DNA of 43,485 nt from Betaproteobacteria bacterium. GTDB taxonomy: Bacteria; Pseudomonadota; Gammaproteobacteria; Burkholderiales; Nitrosomonadaceae. A program made the position numbers and the translations under genes. The DNA lies in the NCBI GenBank assembly GCA_004356775.1, contig SMXG01000133.1, forward strand, positions 1 through 43,485. Direction: 5' to 3'. Below, in pieces: positions 1 to 8,761 of this stretch (position 1 is its first letter; every line of letters starts with the position of its first letter). Below the pieces are notes generated by a model. The model was not told the DNA's origin, searched no databases, and was given only the letters and a program-made list of their open reading frames with translations.

Positions 1-13
1 ATAGGATATTCAT
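1..13 (-). CDS. Start of next minor-pilin operon gene (partial, possibly pilY1)
   Basis: On the minus strand an ATG at position 13 begins four codons (M-N-I-L) that run off the window. An AAGG Shine-Dalgarno lies about 8 nt upstream of it, and it starts 61 nt after the pilX stop. In many beta- and gammaproteobacteria the gene after pilX is pilY1, the large pilus-tip adhesin. That identity is inferred only from neighbourhood, because almost no coding sequence is visible. Confidence 0.35.
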
Positions 14-74
14 GATGTTTTCCTTATTTCTTGGTTTTTACTCCAACACAATGCGGAAAATGAGTAAAAATATT

Positions 75-677
75 TCATATACTCAGCTGTATATAGGTTT
101 CTACGATGCTCGAGGTATTGCGCGGCCCATCTACCCTTGCCATGATGCGGTAATAGACCGAGTTGGTACTGGTAAAAACGGTTGATCCAACCGAGCTACT
201 TCCTCCTCCTGCTGTACCCGAAGTGGTGCTAATCGCACAAACTTGGCTGGTGACAGTGCCGACAGCAGGACACAGGCGATGGATGATGTAGCGAGTGGTA
301 TTACCTGCGGCATCCACAGGGATTACGACTGACCCTGCCCAATTGGCAATGTTTGTCCAATCAAAGGTGGCATCATTTGCTGGAGGTGTCGCGTAGTAGC
401 CGCTCGCTGCAATGTTGGCATCGAGCGCTGTTGTTCCGGTTTGTGTTAGCAACCATTGAAAACCGATCTCTACACCTAGGTCGCTGGCATTGAGGGTGGC
501 CTGTTTGAAAGCAAGGTTGCCAGCAATCAGGTTGCCGGTATCCACCGAGCGCAACATTCCGATGCCGGCGAGCGACATCGCTACTAGCACTATTAGTGCG
601 ATAAACAACACTACACCCTGTTGCCTACGAGGGGAGCACGATTTTCTTGGTTGAAGTTGTTTGTATTGATTTTTCAT
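75..677 (-). CDS. pilX: Type IV pilus minor pilin assembly protein PilX
   Basis: Minor component of the type IV pilus tip or priming complex in the inner membrane. The 200-residue protein has a basic N-terminus followed by QQGVVLFIALIVLVAMSLAG and the RSVDTGNLIAGNLAFKQA stretch typical of the PilX N-terminal domain. A single hydrophobic helix lies near residues 24-45 and the rest is a Ser/Thr-rich periplasmic part. The ATG at 677 shares its A with the pilW TGA stop (TGATG), which points to translational coupling; a TTG 12 nt upstream is a weaker alternative. Unlike its neighbours it has no canonical G-F/S-x-x-x-E prepilin site, which is usual for PilX_N proteins. It is the last complete gene of the operon in this window. 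Confidence 0.85.
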   Translation of the reverse strand: MKNQYKQLQPRKSCSPRRQQGVVLFIALIVLVAMSLAGIGMLRSVDTGNLIAGNLAFKQATLNASDLGVEIGFQWLLTQTGTTALDANIAASGYYATPPANDATFDWTNIANWAGSVVIPVDAAGNTTRYIIHRLCPAVGTVTSQVCAISTTSGTAGGGSSSVGSTVFTSTNSVYYRIMARVDGPRNTSSIVETYIQLSI

Positions 678-1771
678 CAGAATATCCAAATCAAATTCCT
701 TAAAGGTATCGTTGTCTGAAATACTTTGTAGCGGTAGCAGTTCCAGTTGGGGATAGTAGAAATATCAAATGTGCCACCCGACCATGGGATGTTGCTACTA
801 GCTGTTACGTTGCAATCACGCTCAGGCTTGGCGCTTTGAGACACCAAGCCTATACGCACCACCCCCACTTGGTCCCATGTTGCAGGGGCAACCGCATCAC
901 AGGTATTAAAGGTTGTAGGCGGTGTATTGACCAGGTCTTTGCAGTACACTGCCTGTAGGTTGACAATGTTGTCGGCAATATTGACGGTCGTCGCAGTAAG
1001 ATTCGACTGTACCGTGAGGGTATTGTTTACAATCGAATAAATGTTCAGAGTCGGCGTGGTTCCGAGGTTGTATACCTTAGCACCCGCGTTGTAACTTACC
1101 CCGAGTCCACCAGGCTTGTTGTGTTTGGCGTCGCCAGTAACGCCTGCTGCATTCGTGTAGGTGCCGTTATTGTGGATTAAATTATCCGAATTACCTGCTC
1201 CAGGTAAATCGGTCGTCTCAGCAAGCGTACAATCCATTCCGGCCTCGGCAATGACAACCAAATCGCCCTCACGGAAACCATATCGATTGCTTACCTTAAA
1301 CGTTGCTGAGGGTGAGGGCATGTTTTCCACAATATCGACTGTGGCTAAACCCGACGCAGAGTTGCCATACATCACTGAAATGGTATCGGAAGCCGCTCCA
1401 ACTCCGGTAGTTGGATTGTTACCCGCGCCTTGAGTGATTTGGATCGGTGCCAATACAAAAGTAAAATCGGCGGGAATGCGGTTTTGGTTATAGGCATTTA
1501 CGGTACAACCCAGAAGCGTTATATCGTTTATGCCGAAACCTGCCATACGCACATCGCGTTCCATCGTGTACAGGCCCATTATGCCGCTTTGCTGCGCATC
1601 GCTACCCGCCACGGAAGTGCGTTTGTAATTCTCGGAGACCGCAAATACCTGGAAAATTACAATCGAACCAATCAGTGCAATAATCATACCTACCATCAGT
1701 TCGACGAGGCTAAAACCTGCAGTTCGGTACGGCGAGTGGTGTTTTGTCATCATTGTGTTTGTTTTAACCAT
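677..1771 (-). CDS. pilW: Type IV pilus minor pilin PilW
   Basis: Minor pilin that with PilV, PilX, FimT and PilE forms the complex initiating type IV pilus assembly. The protein is about 364 residues. A class III prepilin signal is visible (TAG followed by FSLVELMVGMIIALIG), with the PilD cleavage Gly, +1 Phe and +5 Glu. The hydrophobic helix is followed by a long extracytoplasmic domain with several Cys residues that could form disulfides. The chosen ATG at 1771 overlaps the pilV stop by 8 nt (ATGGTTAA). No clear Shine-Dalgarno is present, which fits coupled reinitiation; ATG codons at 1753 and 1750 are alternatives. Confidence 0.85.
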   Translation of the reverse strand: MVKTNTMMTKHHSPYRTAGFSLVELMVGMIIALIGSIVIFQVFAVSENYKRTSVAGSDAQQSGIMGLYTMERDVRMAGFGINDITLLGCTVNAYNQNRIPADFTFVLAPIQITQGAGNNPTTGVGAASDTISVMYGNSASGLATVDIVENMPSPSATFKVSNRYGFREGDLVVIAEAGMDCTLAETTDLPGAGNSDNLIHNNGTYTNAAGVTGDAKHNKPGGLGVSYNAGAKVYNLGTTPTLNIYSIVNNTLTVQSNLTATTVNIADNIVNLQAVYCKDLVNTPPTTFNTCDAVAPATWDQVGVVRIGLVSQSAKPERDCNVTASSNIPWSGGTFDISTIPNWNCYRYKVFQTTIPLRNLIWIF

Positions 1772-2207
1772 TGACGTAAGCAATTACTAAATGGTTGCGC
1801 TGGGCGGTCGCATTCGGTGCTTGCCAGAACATTTGCACCATGACCTGATTACTTGCTCCTAGGGTGATGGTTGGCTGATTTGCCGCATCGGTTACTCCGG
1901 GTAGCTGCAGCGCTCCACTCTGGATTTCAGTAGCCCAGGCACGCGTATCGATATTGCCAGTGCCGGTGGTGGTGCAGGGATTGCATGCATAGGTAGCAAG
2001 ATTAGCCCGGTCAGCCCAGATCTGGCCGATGATCCGGTTAGCTAGAAAACCGGCATTGGAACGATATTTGGATTCAGCCACCGTATTAATTGCTGTGGCT
2101 TGCATACCCATCAACGCAAGTATGCCCATGGAAAAAATCAGGATAGCGATCAATGACTCCAGAAGTATGGATCCCTTTTGCTCTTTTCGAAATTTAATAC
2201 GCATCAT
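1764..2207 (-). CDS. pilV: Type IV pilus minor pilin PilV
   Basis: Minor prepilin of 147 residues. The processing site reads QKG then SILLESLIAILIFSMGILAL, so +1 is Ser rather than the usual Phe while Glu5 is kept. The start at 2207 is chosen because AGGA sits 6 nt before this ATG and immediately after the fimT TAG; longer in-frame openings would run back into fimT without a ribosome site. The C-terminal part contains a CNPC motif near residues 75-78, a possible disulfide. It belongs to the overlapping operon pilE-fimT-pilV-pilW-pilX. Confidence 0.85.
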   Translation of the reverse strand: MMRIKFRKEQKGSILLESLIAILIFSMGILALMGMQATAINTVAESKYRSNAGFLANRIIGQIWADRANLATYACNPCTTTGTGNIDTRAWATEIQSGALQLPGVTDAANQPTITLGASNQVMVQMFWQAPNATAQRNHLVIAYVNG

Positions 2208-2215
2208 GGTTTTTC

Positions 2216-2737
2216 CTAGCATCCTCTCGGGTCGCTTGAGGGGTGCGATGGATCGCACGCGCGCGCCACCCCACCGGTATTAATCGTGATGCGTAATTCC
2301 TTAGTTTCGGCAGCAGGAATGGTTGTACTATCCACTTCAACTTGTGTGATTGGGGTCAGGTTAGTAACCCGACCCAAGCCGTTGAAATCAACTATGGTTG
2401 CACCACCAGGAGTAACGGTCATGATGGTATTTCCGGAACCTTCAGCAGCAGGGCGTGTCTGCACTACATTGCCAGATATCACCTCAGTGACCGACCACCC
2501 GGTATCGGCGTTTAGCGTAATCCGCACACCTTGATTAAGACGTACTGCCTCTGTCCGTGCCAATTGAAAACCTGCTAGGATGCTTTCAGTAGTGCTACGA
2601 ATTTTGGTATTGGCGATCCATTGATTAAAACTTGGGAGCGCTAAAACTGTTAGTACCGCGAACACGGAAACCGTGATCAACAATTCGATTAATGTAAATC
2701 CTTGTTCGCATGGACGTGTTTTATGTGTAATTAGCAT
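2216..2737 (-). CDS. fimT: GspH/FimT-type minor pseudopilin
   Basis: Minor pilin of the GspH/FimT family, 173 residues, likely part of the pilus initiation complex. The class III leader is MLITHKTRPCEQG, followed by FTLIELLITVSVFAVLTVLA. Downstream the family motif NQWIANTKIRSTTESILAGF and LARTEAVRLN is clear (residues about 45-75). The ATG at 2737 has AAGGA 6 nt upstream and overlaps the pilE stop by 7 nt (ATGCTAA). Two Cys near the C-terminus (residues about 165 and 173) may form a disulfide. Confidence 0.85.
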   Translation of the reverse strand: MLITHKTRPCEQGFTLIELLITVSVFAVLTVLALPSFNQWIANTKIRSTTESILAGFQLARTEAVRLNQGVRITLNADTGWSVTEVISGNVVQTRPAAEGSGNTIMTVTPGGATIVDFNGLGRVTNLTPITQVEVDSTTIPAAETKELRITINTGGVARACDPSHPSSDPRGC

Positions 2738-3210
2738 GATCCATCCTTTTTTGTAACCCAGCAGCCCCCTGTTAATGTCCAACCCAGCGCGACTGAAACA
2801 GTGGCTTTTGCATTGTTTTGGTCAATCGTGTAGTCAAAACCTGTCATGCCCTCACTTGCGTTTCCAAGTGCGCGCGCGGTAAATGCTGTCGCGGTCAACG
2901 TTGGGCAACTATACGCAAATGCACTTGTATTGCTGACTGCAGGCAATGGGGCAATCGTCCCTGCAATACAAGCCCCGACATAAGTACGATTGTCCTGATA
3001 GAATTGTTCAAGCTTTATTCTCATATCACCAAGATTTGACGTAGCTTCCATAATTTTTCCGCGTATTACATGATCTCGATAAGATGGGATGGCAATTACT
3101 GAAAGAATGCCGATGATGGCCAGTACTATCAACAACTCGAGCAAAGTGAAGCCCTGTTGTTGCTGATACACTGCAATTCTTTCAGCTTTCCCTCCCTTTC
3201 GTTCATGCAT
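2731..3210 (-). CDS. pilE: Type IV pilin-like minor pilin PilE
   Basis: Prepilin of 159 residues with the leader ending QQQQG and the mature start FTLLELLIVLAIIGILSVIA, the most canonical pilin helix of this cluster. IPSYRDHVIRGKIMEATSNL and the C-terminal CWVTKKDGSC pair match PilE-type minor pilins. The ATG at 3210 is preceded by AAGGAG at 6 nt, far better than the upstream in-frame starts. It heads the minor-pilin operon and is divergent from thiO. The roughly 245 bp between them must hold both promoters, but I could not identify a convincing sigma-70 or sigma-54 site there. It could alternatively be a major pilin, but its place in the fimT-pilV-pilW-pilX cluster argues for the minor form. 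Confidence 0.82.
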   Translation of the reverse strand: MHERKGGKAERIAVYQQQQGFTLLELLIVLAIIGILSVIAIPSYRDHVIRGKIMEATSNLGDMRIKLEQFYQDNRTYVGACIAGTIAPLPAVSNTSAFAYSCPTLTATAFTARALGNASEGMTGFDYTIDQNNAKATVSVALGWTLTGGCWVTKKDGSC

Positions 3211-3455
3211 TGCAATCTCCTTCATGGCTGCAGAGTAGTGACCAGAAAGTACATCTGCAAGTGGTAATCGATAAGAGGTATGTGGTAAACGACAGGCGGC
3301 TTTATTGTAAGAATGAACGGTACCCATCCATTTCGTGTGGATTCCTAAATGTAGACTAGAGTGTTTCCGAACAAGTGTTTAAGATGGTAATCTGCTAAGC
3401 GAAACCCATTTCCATTTCCTTGGAATGGACGGAGCTCTAGGCGAGGAATCAGTTT

Positions 3456-4559
3456 TTGGCAACTGATGTTATTGTTATAGGTGGAGGGGTCATCGGGCTT
3501 GCTACGGCACGTGAATTATTGCGGCTGGGTGCGCGGGTGAGCATACTGGAGCGTAACCGCTGCGGGAGCGAGGCTTCCTGGGCGGGCGGCGGGATCCTTT
3601 CGCCGCTGTTGCCTTGGAATTATCCGGATCCGGTGACTCAGTTAACGCAATTGAGTAACAGATTGTTACCCGGATTGATTGAAATCCTACGCCATGAAAC
3701 CGGTGTCGATCCAGAATACCAAGCCTGCGGTATGCTAGTGCTTCCCAATTTTAATAATGTGCAAAGTGCTCAGTATGATGGAGCAGAAGATTGGTGCGCT
3801 CGCAACGATTTTCCCATGAAAAGAGTCCGCTCGTGCGAAATTGCACTGAAGCTGATATTCGACGAACCAGCGGATAAATCAGCGCTATGGCTCTCGTCAG
3901 TGGCGCAAGTGCGTAGCCCAAGATTATTGCAGGCACTGAAAAGGTCAGTGGAGTTGTCTGGAGGCGTTATCATTGAACATACCGAAGTTTCAGGTTGGCG
4001 GCTTGGGCGGGGACGTGTCAAATCAGTTATCACCAATCGGGGAGAATATACAGGCGTCAATTATGTTGTTGCTGCGGGAGCGTGGAGCCGCGAGATTCTT
4101 GGCGAACATGCGTTAAAACTCAACATCTTCCCAGTGCGAGGGCAGATGCTACTTTTCAAAACAGCAGCAGATCTGCTGCACACGATTATACTACAAAACA
4201 GCTTTTACCTGATACCACGCCAAGACGGATACATTCTTGCAGGCAGCACTATGGAGAAGACCGGATTCGATAAAAGCATCACTGCGGATGCACGAAAGGC
4301 GTTGCTTGAAAGGGCGCATGCGCTATTGCCTATACTGACTGAAAAGACATTGGTTGGCCATTGGGCGGGGTTACGTCCAGGTTCGCCAGATAATATTCCC
4401 GTTATTAGTCGCCATCCCTCTCTAGCCAATCTTTATCTAAATAGCGGCCATCACCGCTATGGTGTGACTATGGCGTCGGGAAGTGCATACCTTTTATCCA
4501 ACATGTTCATGAACAACTCTCAGCCATTTGATGTTACTCCCTATCAATGGCCGGTATGA
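3456..4559 (+). CDS. thiO: Glycine oxidase ThiO, FAD-dependent
   Basis: FAD-dependent amine oxidase of the DAO family. ThiO oxidises glycine to iminoglycine (dehydroglycine), which feeds thiazole formation in thiamine synthesis. The 367-residue protein begins with a Rossmann dinucleotide site (IVIGGGVIGLATARELLRLG, residues 6-25). It contains the family segment EASWAGGGILSPLLPW near residue 40 and a C-terminal HWAGLRPGSPDNIPVI plus GHHRYGVTMASG block. Translation starts at TTG 3456: GAGGAA lies 7 nt upstream and no in-frame ATG fits. No other thi genes are nearby. A general D-amino-acid oxidase role cannot be excluded from sequence alone. Confidence 0.88.
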   Translation: MATDVIVIGGGVIGLATARELLRLGARVSILERNRCGSEASWAGGGILSPLLPWNYPDPVTQLTQLSNRLLPGLIEILRHETGVDPEYQACGMLVLPNFNNVQSAQYDGAEDWCARNDFPMKRVRSCEIALKLIFDEPADKSALWLSSVAQVRSPRLLQALKRSVELSGGVIIEHTEVSGWRLGRGRVKSVITNRGEYTGVNYVVAAGAWSREILGEHALKLNIFPVRGQMLLFKTAADLLHTIILQNSFYLIPRQDGYILAGSTMEKTGFDKSITADARKALLERAHALLPILTEKTLVGHWAGLRPGSPDNIPVISRHPSLANLYLNSGHHRYGVTMASGSAYLLSNMFMNNSQPFDVTPYQWPV

Positions 4560-4673
4560 ATGCCAAGGAATGGCTTCTTGAATAGCGCACCAATTTTGAC
4601 CAAGCTGCCGACACTTTATCCGCAGTGGACAGGATGGTAACATTAGCGTAATTCAACACAGAGCATAGGTATC

Positions 4674-5399
4674 ATGTCCGGGCACAGTAAGTGGGCAAAT
4701 ATCAAACACAAGAAAGCTGCCACGGATGCCAAGCGCGGCAAGATTTTTACTCGGTTCATCAAGGAAATCACCGTTGCTACACGACTCGGTGGGGGTGATA
4801 CAGCGAGTAATCCACGGTTGCGCTTAGCGGTCGACAAAGCCTACGAACAAAACATGCCCAAGGACAACATAGAGCGTGCGATAAAGCGTGGCAGTGGTGA
4901 TCTAGAGGGCGTGAATTATGAAGAAGTTCGTTATGAAGGTTATGGCATCGCTGGTGCAGCCGTAGTGGTGGATTGTATGACCGATAACCGGGTACGAACT
5001 GTGGCGGATGTACGCCATGCTTTTATCAAGTATGGCGGCAACCTTGGGGCCGAGGGCTCGGTTCTATTCTTGTTCAAGCATTGCGGGCAACTTTTTTTTG
5101 CTCCCGGCACCAACGAAGACAAACTGATGGAAGCCGCATTGGAAACAGGTGCCGAGGATGTGATCAACAACGATGATGGCAGCATTGAGGTTCTCACTCT
5201 ACCGTATGAGCTTGTCATCATCAAGTCGGCTTTGGAGAAAATGGGTTTCAAGGCAGAGCTCGCTATAGTGACAATGAAGCCGGACAATGAAGTCGTTTTG
5301 ACAGGTGACGATGCGGTAAAAATGCAAAAGTTACTGGATACACTGGAAAATATCGACGACGTGCAGGAAGTCTTTACGTCGGCAGTAATTGAAAATTAG
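4674..5399 (+). CDS. yebC: YebC/PmpR family regulatory protein
   Basis: Member of the conserved YebC/TACO1 family, described as DNA-binding regulators and more recently as translation factors that help ribosomes through difficult (for example polyproline) stretches. The 241-residue length is typical. The N-terminal [20 protein letters not shown] signature is exact, followed by RAIKRGSG and [19 protein letters not shown] near residues 65-100. In many bacteria yebC sits directly before ruvC, as here (24 nt between yebC stop and ruvC start), so the four genes yebC-ruvC-ruvA-ruvB are probably co-transcribed. No obvious strong promoter was recognised in the 114 bp after thiO. Confidence 0.93.
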   Translation: MSGHSKWANIKHKKAATDAKRGKIFTRFIKEITVATRLGGGDTASNPRLRLAVDKAYEQNMPKDNIERAIKRGSGDLEGVNYEEVRYEGYGIAGAAVVVDCMTDNRVRTVADVRHAFIKYGGNLGAEGSVLFLFKHCGQLFFAPGTNEDKLMEAALETGAEDVINNDDGSIEVLTLPYELVIIKSALEKMGFKAELAIVTMKPDNEVVLTGDDAVKMQKLLDTLENIDDVQEVFTSAVIEN

Positions 5400-5414
5400 T
5401 TTTTTTATCTAAAT

Positions 5415-5420
5415 AGGTGA
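5415..5420 (+). promoter_or_regulatory. Shine-Dalgarno deciding the ruvC start
   Basis: AGGTGA lies between yebC and ruvC. Its AGG core ends 6 nt before the ATT at 5424, which is ideal spacing. No other start codon (ATG, GTG or TTG) lies at a usable distance, so this site supports initiation at ATT. Confidence 0.75.
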
Positions 5421-5423
5421 CAT

Positions 5424-5942
5424 ATTCGTATTCTTGGTATAGATCCCGGCTTGCGCATCACTGGTTTTGGGGCCATCGATAAAGCTGGCAATAAGTTAAC
5501 TTATGTCAGTAGTGGTTGTATCAAAACGTTGGACGTTGGTCTGCCATTACGTCTGAAATCAATCATGGACAATCTCAACGAGGTTATCGCGCAGTACCAT
5601 CCTGATCAGATTGCAGTGGAACAAGTATTCGTTAACATCAATCCGAAGTCTACGCTGTTGCTTGGCCAAGCTCGTGGTGCGGCAATTTGTGCAGCTGTGC
5701 TGAATAACATTTTTGTTGCCGAATACACTGCGCTACAAATTAAACAGGCAGTTGTTGGCAATGGTCATGCCAAAAAAGAGCAAGTACAGGAAATGGTAAA
5801 GCGACTGTTAGGTCTTTCTAGTAGACCTAATGAGGATGCAGCAGATGCCCTTGCCTGTGCCATTTGCCATGCTCACGGTGGGTTAGGATTAGGCGGTATT
5901 TCAACAGCAGGCTACAGCATGAAACGCGGAAGACTGGCATGA
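5424..5942 (+). CDS. ruvC: Holliday junction resolvase RuvC, apparent ATT start
   Basis: Dimeric endonuclease that cuts Holliday junctions delivered by RuvAB. Read from ATT at 5424 the protein is 172 residues (E. coli has 173) and begins M-R-I-L-G-I-D-P-G. With that start the four catalytic acidic residues fall exactly at the E. coli positions: Asp7, Glu66 (in AVEQVF), Asp138 and Asp141 (in NEDAADAL). An in-frame TGA at 5418 blocks any upstream start. The first conventional start, TTG at 5451, would delete Asp7 and inactivate the enzyme. The stop overlaps the ruvA start (ATGA). A sequencing error turning ATG into ATT is the main alternative. Confidence 0.88.
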   Translation: MRILGIDPGLRITGFGAIDKAGNKLTYVSSGCIKTLDVGLPLRLKSIMDNLNEVIAQYHPDQIAVEQVFVNINPKSTLLLGQARGAAICAAVLNNIFVAEYTALQIKQAVVGNGHAKKEQVQEMVKRLLGLSSRPNEDAADALACAICHAHGGLGLGGISTAGYSMKRGRLA

Positions 5943-6523
5943 TTGGCAGATTAACAGGTTTGTTGTTGGAGAAACAGCCACCGCTAGTGCTGGTCGATGT
6001 GCAAGGTGTGGGGTATGAAATCAACGTGCCGATGAGCACGTTCTATAATCTGCCTACCATAGGTGTGAAAATTACACTTCATACTTACCTCGTGGTGCGT
6101 GAAGATGCGCACTTGCTGTTCGGTTTTGCGACTGAGGCTGAGCGACGAGCCTTCCGCCAGCTCGTAAAAATTTCTGGTGTGGGAGCAAGAACTGCGCTAG
6201 CTGTTTTGTCTGGCCTGAGCGTGACTGATTTGCATCAAGCAGTGGCGGCTCAGGACAGTAGGCGGATTATCAAAATTCCTGGAATTGGTAGAAAAACTGC
6301 AGAGCGTTTACTGCTAGAGCTACGTGACAAACTCGATTCTGGCATGGTTGATATTGATAGCTCTACAGCTTCTTCAAAAGTAGCCAGTGACGTACTTAAT
6401 GCACTGTTGTCATTGGGCTATAATGACCGAGAAGCCAGTTGGGCAATTAAACAGTTACCCTCGGATGTTGCTGTGTCCGAAGGTATTCGGCAGGCACTTA
6501 AACTCCTGTCAAAGGAAAGGTAA
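5939..6523 (+). CDS. ruvA: Holliday junction branch migration protein RuvA
   Basis: Tetrameric DNA-binding subunit that holds the Holliday junction and recruits RuvB rings. The protein has 194 residues. The N-terminal OB-fold begins [28 protein letters not shown]. Two helix-hairpin-helix motifs are seen around [16 protein letters not shown] (residues about 72-88) and [17 protein letters not shown] (about 107-124). A C-terminal RuvB-binding domain contains [14 protein letters not shown]. The ATG at 5939 overlaps the ruvC stop by 4 nt, with GGAAG at about 7 nt. An upstream in-frame ATG at 5864 lies inside ruvC and would add unrelated residues. Confidence 0.95.
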   Translation: MIGRLTGLLLEKQPPLVLVDVQGVGYEINVPMSTFYNLPTIGVKITLHTYLVVREDAHLLFGFATEAERRAFRQLVKISGVGARTALAVLSGLSVTDLHQAVAAQDSRRIIKIPGIGRKTAERLLLELRDKLDSGMVDIDSSTASSKVASDVLNALLSLGYNDREASWAIKQLPSDVAVSEGIRQALKLLSKER

Positions 6524-6549
6524 TGCGGGCACTCAGCCTGTATTGTTGA

Positions 6550-7587
6550 ATGATTGAGAATGATCGATTAACTACTGCTACGCACACCTCTCCTCAGGAA
6601 GAAGCTATGGAACTGGCTTTGCGTCCGCATCGCCTGGACGAATACGTTGGCCAGGAAAAGATTCTCGGGCAATTGCAGATATTTATCGAGGCAGCAAGAA
6701 AACGCAAGGAAGCACTCGATCATGTGTTGTTGTATGGCCCGCCCGGTTTAGGTAAGACTACGCTTGCCCATATTATTGCAAGAGAGATGGGCGTGAGCTT
6801 ACGTCATACTTCTGGTCCGGTGCTGGAGCGCCCTGGCGACTTGGCAGCACTGCTCACCAACCTTGAACCTAATGATGTACTGTTCATTGACGAAATTCAT
6901 CGTCTCTCTGCGGTGGTGGAGGAGATTCTCTATCCTGCCTTGGAGGGTTATCAACTTGACATCATGATTGGTGAAGGCCCCGCAGCACGCTCGGTTAAGC
7001 TCGATTTGCCACCGTTTACCTTGATAGGAGCTACTACTCGAGCTGGTATGCTAACCAACCCGTTACGTGATCGCTTTGGCATTGTTTCACGACTGGAGTT
7101 TTATTCGGCTGAAGAGCTGACCAAAATTGTGACGCGCTCGGCAGGGTTGCTGAACGTGGAACTTTCCCCCGATGGTGCATCAGAAATTGCAATTCGCTCA
7201 CGCGGAACGCCGCGGATCGTTAATAGACTCTTGCGCCGGGTACGAGATTTTGCTGAAGTCAAAGCCGAGGGCCATATCACCCGAACCGTGGCAGACGCTG
7301 CACTAGTGATGCTGGATGTAGACGTTATTGGCCTTGATGTGATGGACAGAAAATTACTTTTGTCAGTGATAGAAAAATTTGGAGGCGGCCCGGTTGGAGT
7401 CGACAATCTCGCTGCGGCTATCAGTGAAGAGCGCGACACTATCGAAGATGTGTTGGAGCCCTATCTGATACAGCAGGGTTTTCTGAAACGTACTCCACGT
7501 GGGCGCATGGCTACGGCTATTGCTTATCAACATTTTGGAATATCGTTGAAAAATAGATTGAGCAATGATCTGTGGGAAGGGGAATGA
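6550..7587 (+). CDS. ruvB: Holliday junction branch migration helicase RuvB
   Basis: AAA+ hexameric motor that pumps DNA through the RuvA-bound junction. The 345-residue length is standard. Walker A is GPPGLGKT (residues 63-70) and Walker B is FIDEIHR (about 115-121). Sensor 1/arginine-finger segments are [18 protein letters not shown]. The C-terminal winged helix contains [25 protein letters not shown] and the TPRGR motif. The ATG at 6550 gives the usual MIExDRL N-terminus although its ribosome site is weak. A second ATG at 6607 has a good AGGAAG site and could produce a slightly shorter form, but homologs start at the first position. Confidence 0.95.
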   Translation: MIENDRLTTATHTSPQEEAMELALRPHRLDEYVGQEKILGQLQIFIEAARKRKEALDHVLLYGPPGLGKTTLAHIIAREMGVSLRHTSGPVLERPGDLAALLTNLEPNDVLFIDEIHRLSAVVEEILYPALEGYQLDIMIGEGPAARSVKLDLPPFTLIGATTRAGMLTNPLRDRFGIVSRLEFYSAEELTKIVTRSAGLLNVELSPDGASEIAIRSRGTPRIVNRLLRRVRDFAEVKAEGHITRTVADAALVMLDVDVIGLDVMDRKLLLSVIEKFGGGPVGVDNLAAAISEERDTIEDVLEPYLIQQGFLKRTPRGRMATAIAYQHFGISLKNRLSNDLWEGE

Positions 7588-7640
7588 GGGACATGTTAAA
7601 ACCTGAAGACTGATTCTATAACTAACTTAGTACTAAACAA

Positions 7641-8054
7641 TTGAAACTAGATGCCGCTTTTATTCTTCCTGTTCGTGTCTATTACCAAGACACAGATGCA
7701 GGAGGGGTGGTTTATCATTCGACTTATCTCGATTTCATGGAGCGCGCTCGTTACGAGTGGATGCGCGAACTGAAGTTGGATATTAATTCATTAATTCAGG
7801 TTCACAAGGTAGTTTTTATGGTACGTTCGCTCAAGATTGAATACTTCAAGCCGGCGTTGCTGGATGATTTGTTGCATGTAACCGTGCAGGCGACGGAACT
7901 TGGCAGAACTCGCATAACACTCTCCCAGCATGTTCTGCGCGACCATGTTACTCTGGCCAGCGCAACCATCCATGTGGTGTGCGTAGGTGCTGATACACGT
8001 AAGCTAGTGAGTCTGCCTGCGCCGCTACGACACAAATTTGGAAGTTTCTCATGA
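7641..8054 (+). CDS. ybgC: Tol-Pal-associated acyl-CoA thioesterase YbgC
   Basis: Hot-dog-fold thioesterase of the 4-hydroxybenzoyl-CoA thioesterase family, usually the first gene of the tol-pal operon and linked to phospholipid acyl metabolism. The protein has 137 residues. The signature VYYQDTDAGGVVYHSTYLDF (residues 13-32) contains the catalytic Asp, and ERARYEWMRELKLD follows. The only reasonable start is TTG at 7641, since the frame upstream is closed by a TAA at 7623; no Shine-Dalgarno is evident. Its stop overlaps tolQ by 4 nt. Confidence 0.92.
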   Translation: MKLDAAFILPVRVYYQDTDAGGVVYHSTYLDFMERARYEWMRELKLDINSLIQVHKVVFMVRSLKIEYFKPALLDDLLHVTVQATELGRTRITLSQHVLRDHVTLASATIHVVCVGADTRKLVSLPAPLRHKFGSFS

Positions 8055-8737
8055 ATGCAACTGTTACTCAGGACATGTCACTTTTCAATCTTATTAGCAC
8101 TGCTAGTTTACCGGTACAGTTGGTGCTGGTGCTGCTGCTGCTTGCTTCATTTATGTCGTGGTGGTTTATTTTTCGAAAGCTGTTTACCATTAGGGCAGCA
8201 ATAAAGCAGAGTGATGAATTTGAAAATATTTTTTGGAAAGGTGCCGATCTTAATGAGCTTTACCAAAGTATTATCAATTCGCGCTACACAGCAGGCAGCA
8301 TGGAGCGGATTTTTGAGTCGGGCTTTCGTGAATTCATTAAACATAAGCGCCAGCCAGGAGTGGACGTTGGTGCCGTAATGGACGGTACACGCCGAGCAAT
8401 GAGGGCTACGTATCAGCGAGAAATCGATAAACTTGAGTCGCATCTTGCTTTTTTGGCTACAGTGGGGTCGGTAAGTCCCTACGTTGGTTTGTTTGGCACC
8501 GTATGGGGAATTATGAACTCTTTTCGTGGGCTATCTAATGTCATTCAGGCTACCATCGCCCATGTTGCGCCAGGTATTGCAGAGGCGCTCATTGCTACCG
8601 CGATGGGACTGTTTGCCGCGATTCCAGCCGTTATTGCCTATAACCACTATGCTCGCGATATCGACAGACTAGCAACGCGTTTTGAGAGTTTTATGGAAGA
8701 ACTTTCGAATGTACTGCAACGCCAGGTAACTGCGTAA
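8051..8737 (+). CDS. tolQ: Tol-Pal system proton channel subunit TolQ
   Basis: Inner-membrane stator protein that with TolR uses the proton gradient to energise TolA during cell constriction. It is an ExbB/MotA-family protein of 228 residues. One membrane segment lies near residues 18-38 (PVQLVLVLLLLASFMSWWFI), then a cytoplasmic loop, then two C-terminal membrane helices including SYVxxFGTVWGIM-like SPYVGLFGTVWGIMNSF (about 140-157) and AEALIATAMGLFAAIPAVIAY (about 178-198). The ATG overlaps the ybgC stop (ATGA). Confidence 0.95.
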   Translation: MNATVTQDMSLFNLISTASLPVQLVLVLLLLASFMSWWFIFRKLFTIRAAIKQSDEFENIFWKGADLNELYQSIINSRYTAGSMERIFESGFREFIKHKRQPGVDVGAVMDGTRRAMRATYQREIDKLESHLAFLATVGSVSPYVGLFGTVWGIMNSFRGLSNVIQATIAHVAPGIAEALIATAMGLFAAIPAVIAYNHYARDIDRLATRFESFMEELSNVLQRQVTA

Positions 8738-8761
8738 AAGTACTTTAATGGGACAGGTTTC

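Noticed and set aside
3211-3455. Possible sigma-54 promoter for the minor pilin operon (TGGGTTTCGCTTAGCA)
   Set aside because: GG-N10-GC spacing fits, but almost no other consensus bases match; not distinguishable from chance.
5424-5942. ruvC as a truncated pseudogene
   Set aside because: The reading frame is intact from the ATT and all four catalytic acids are present at the expected positions; only the start codon is unusual.
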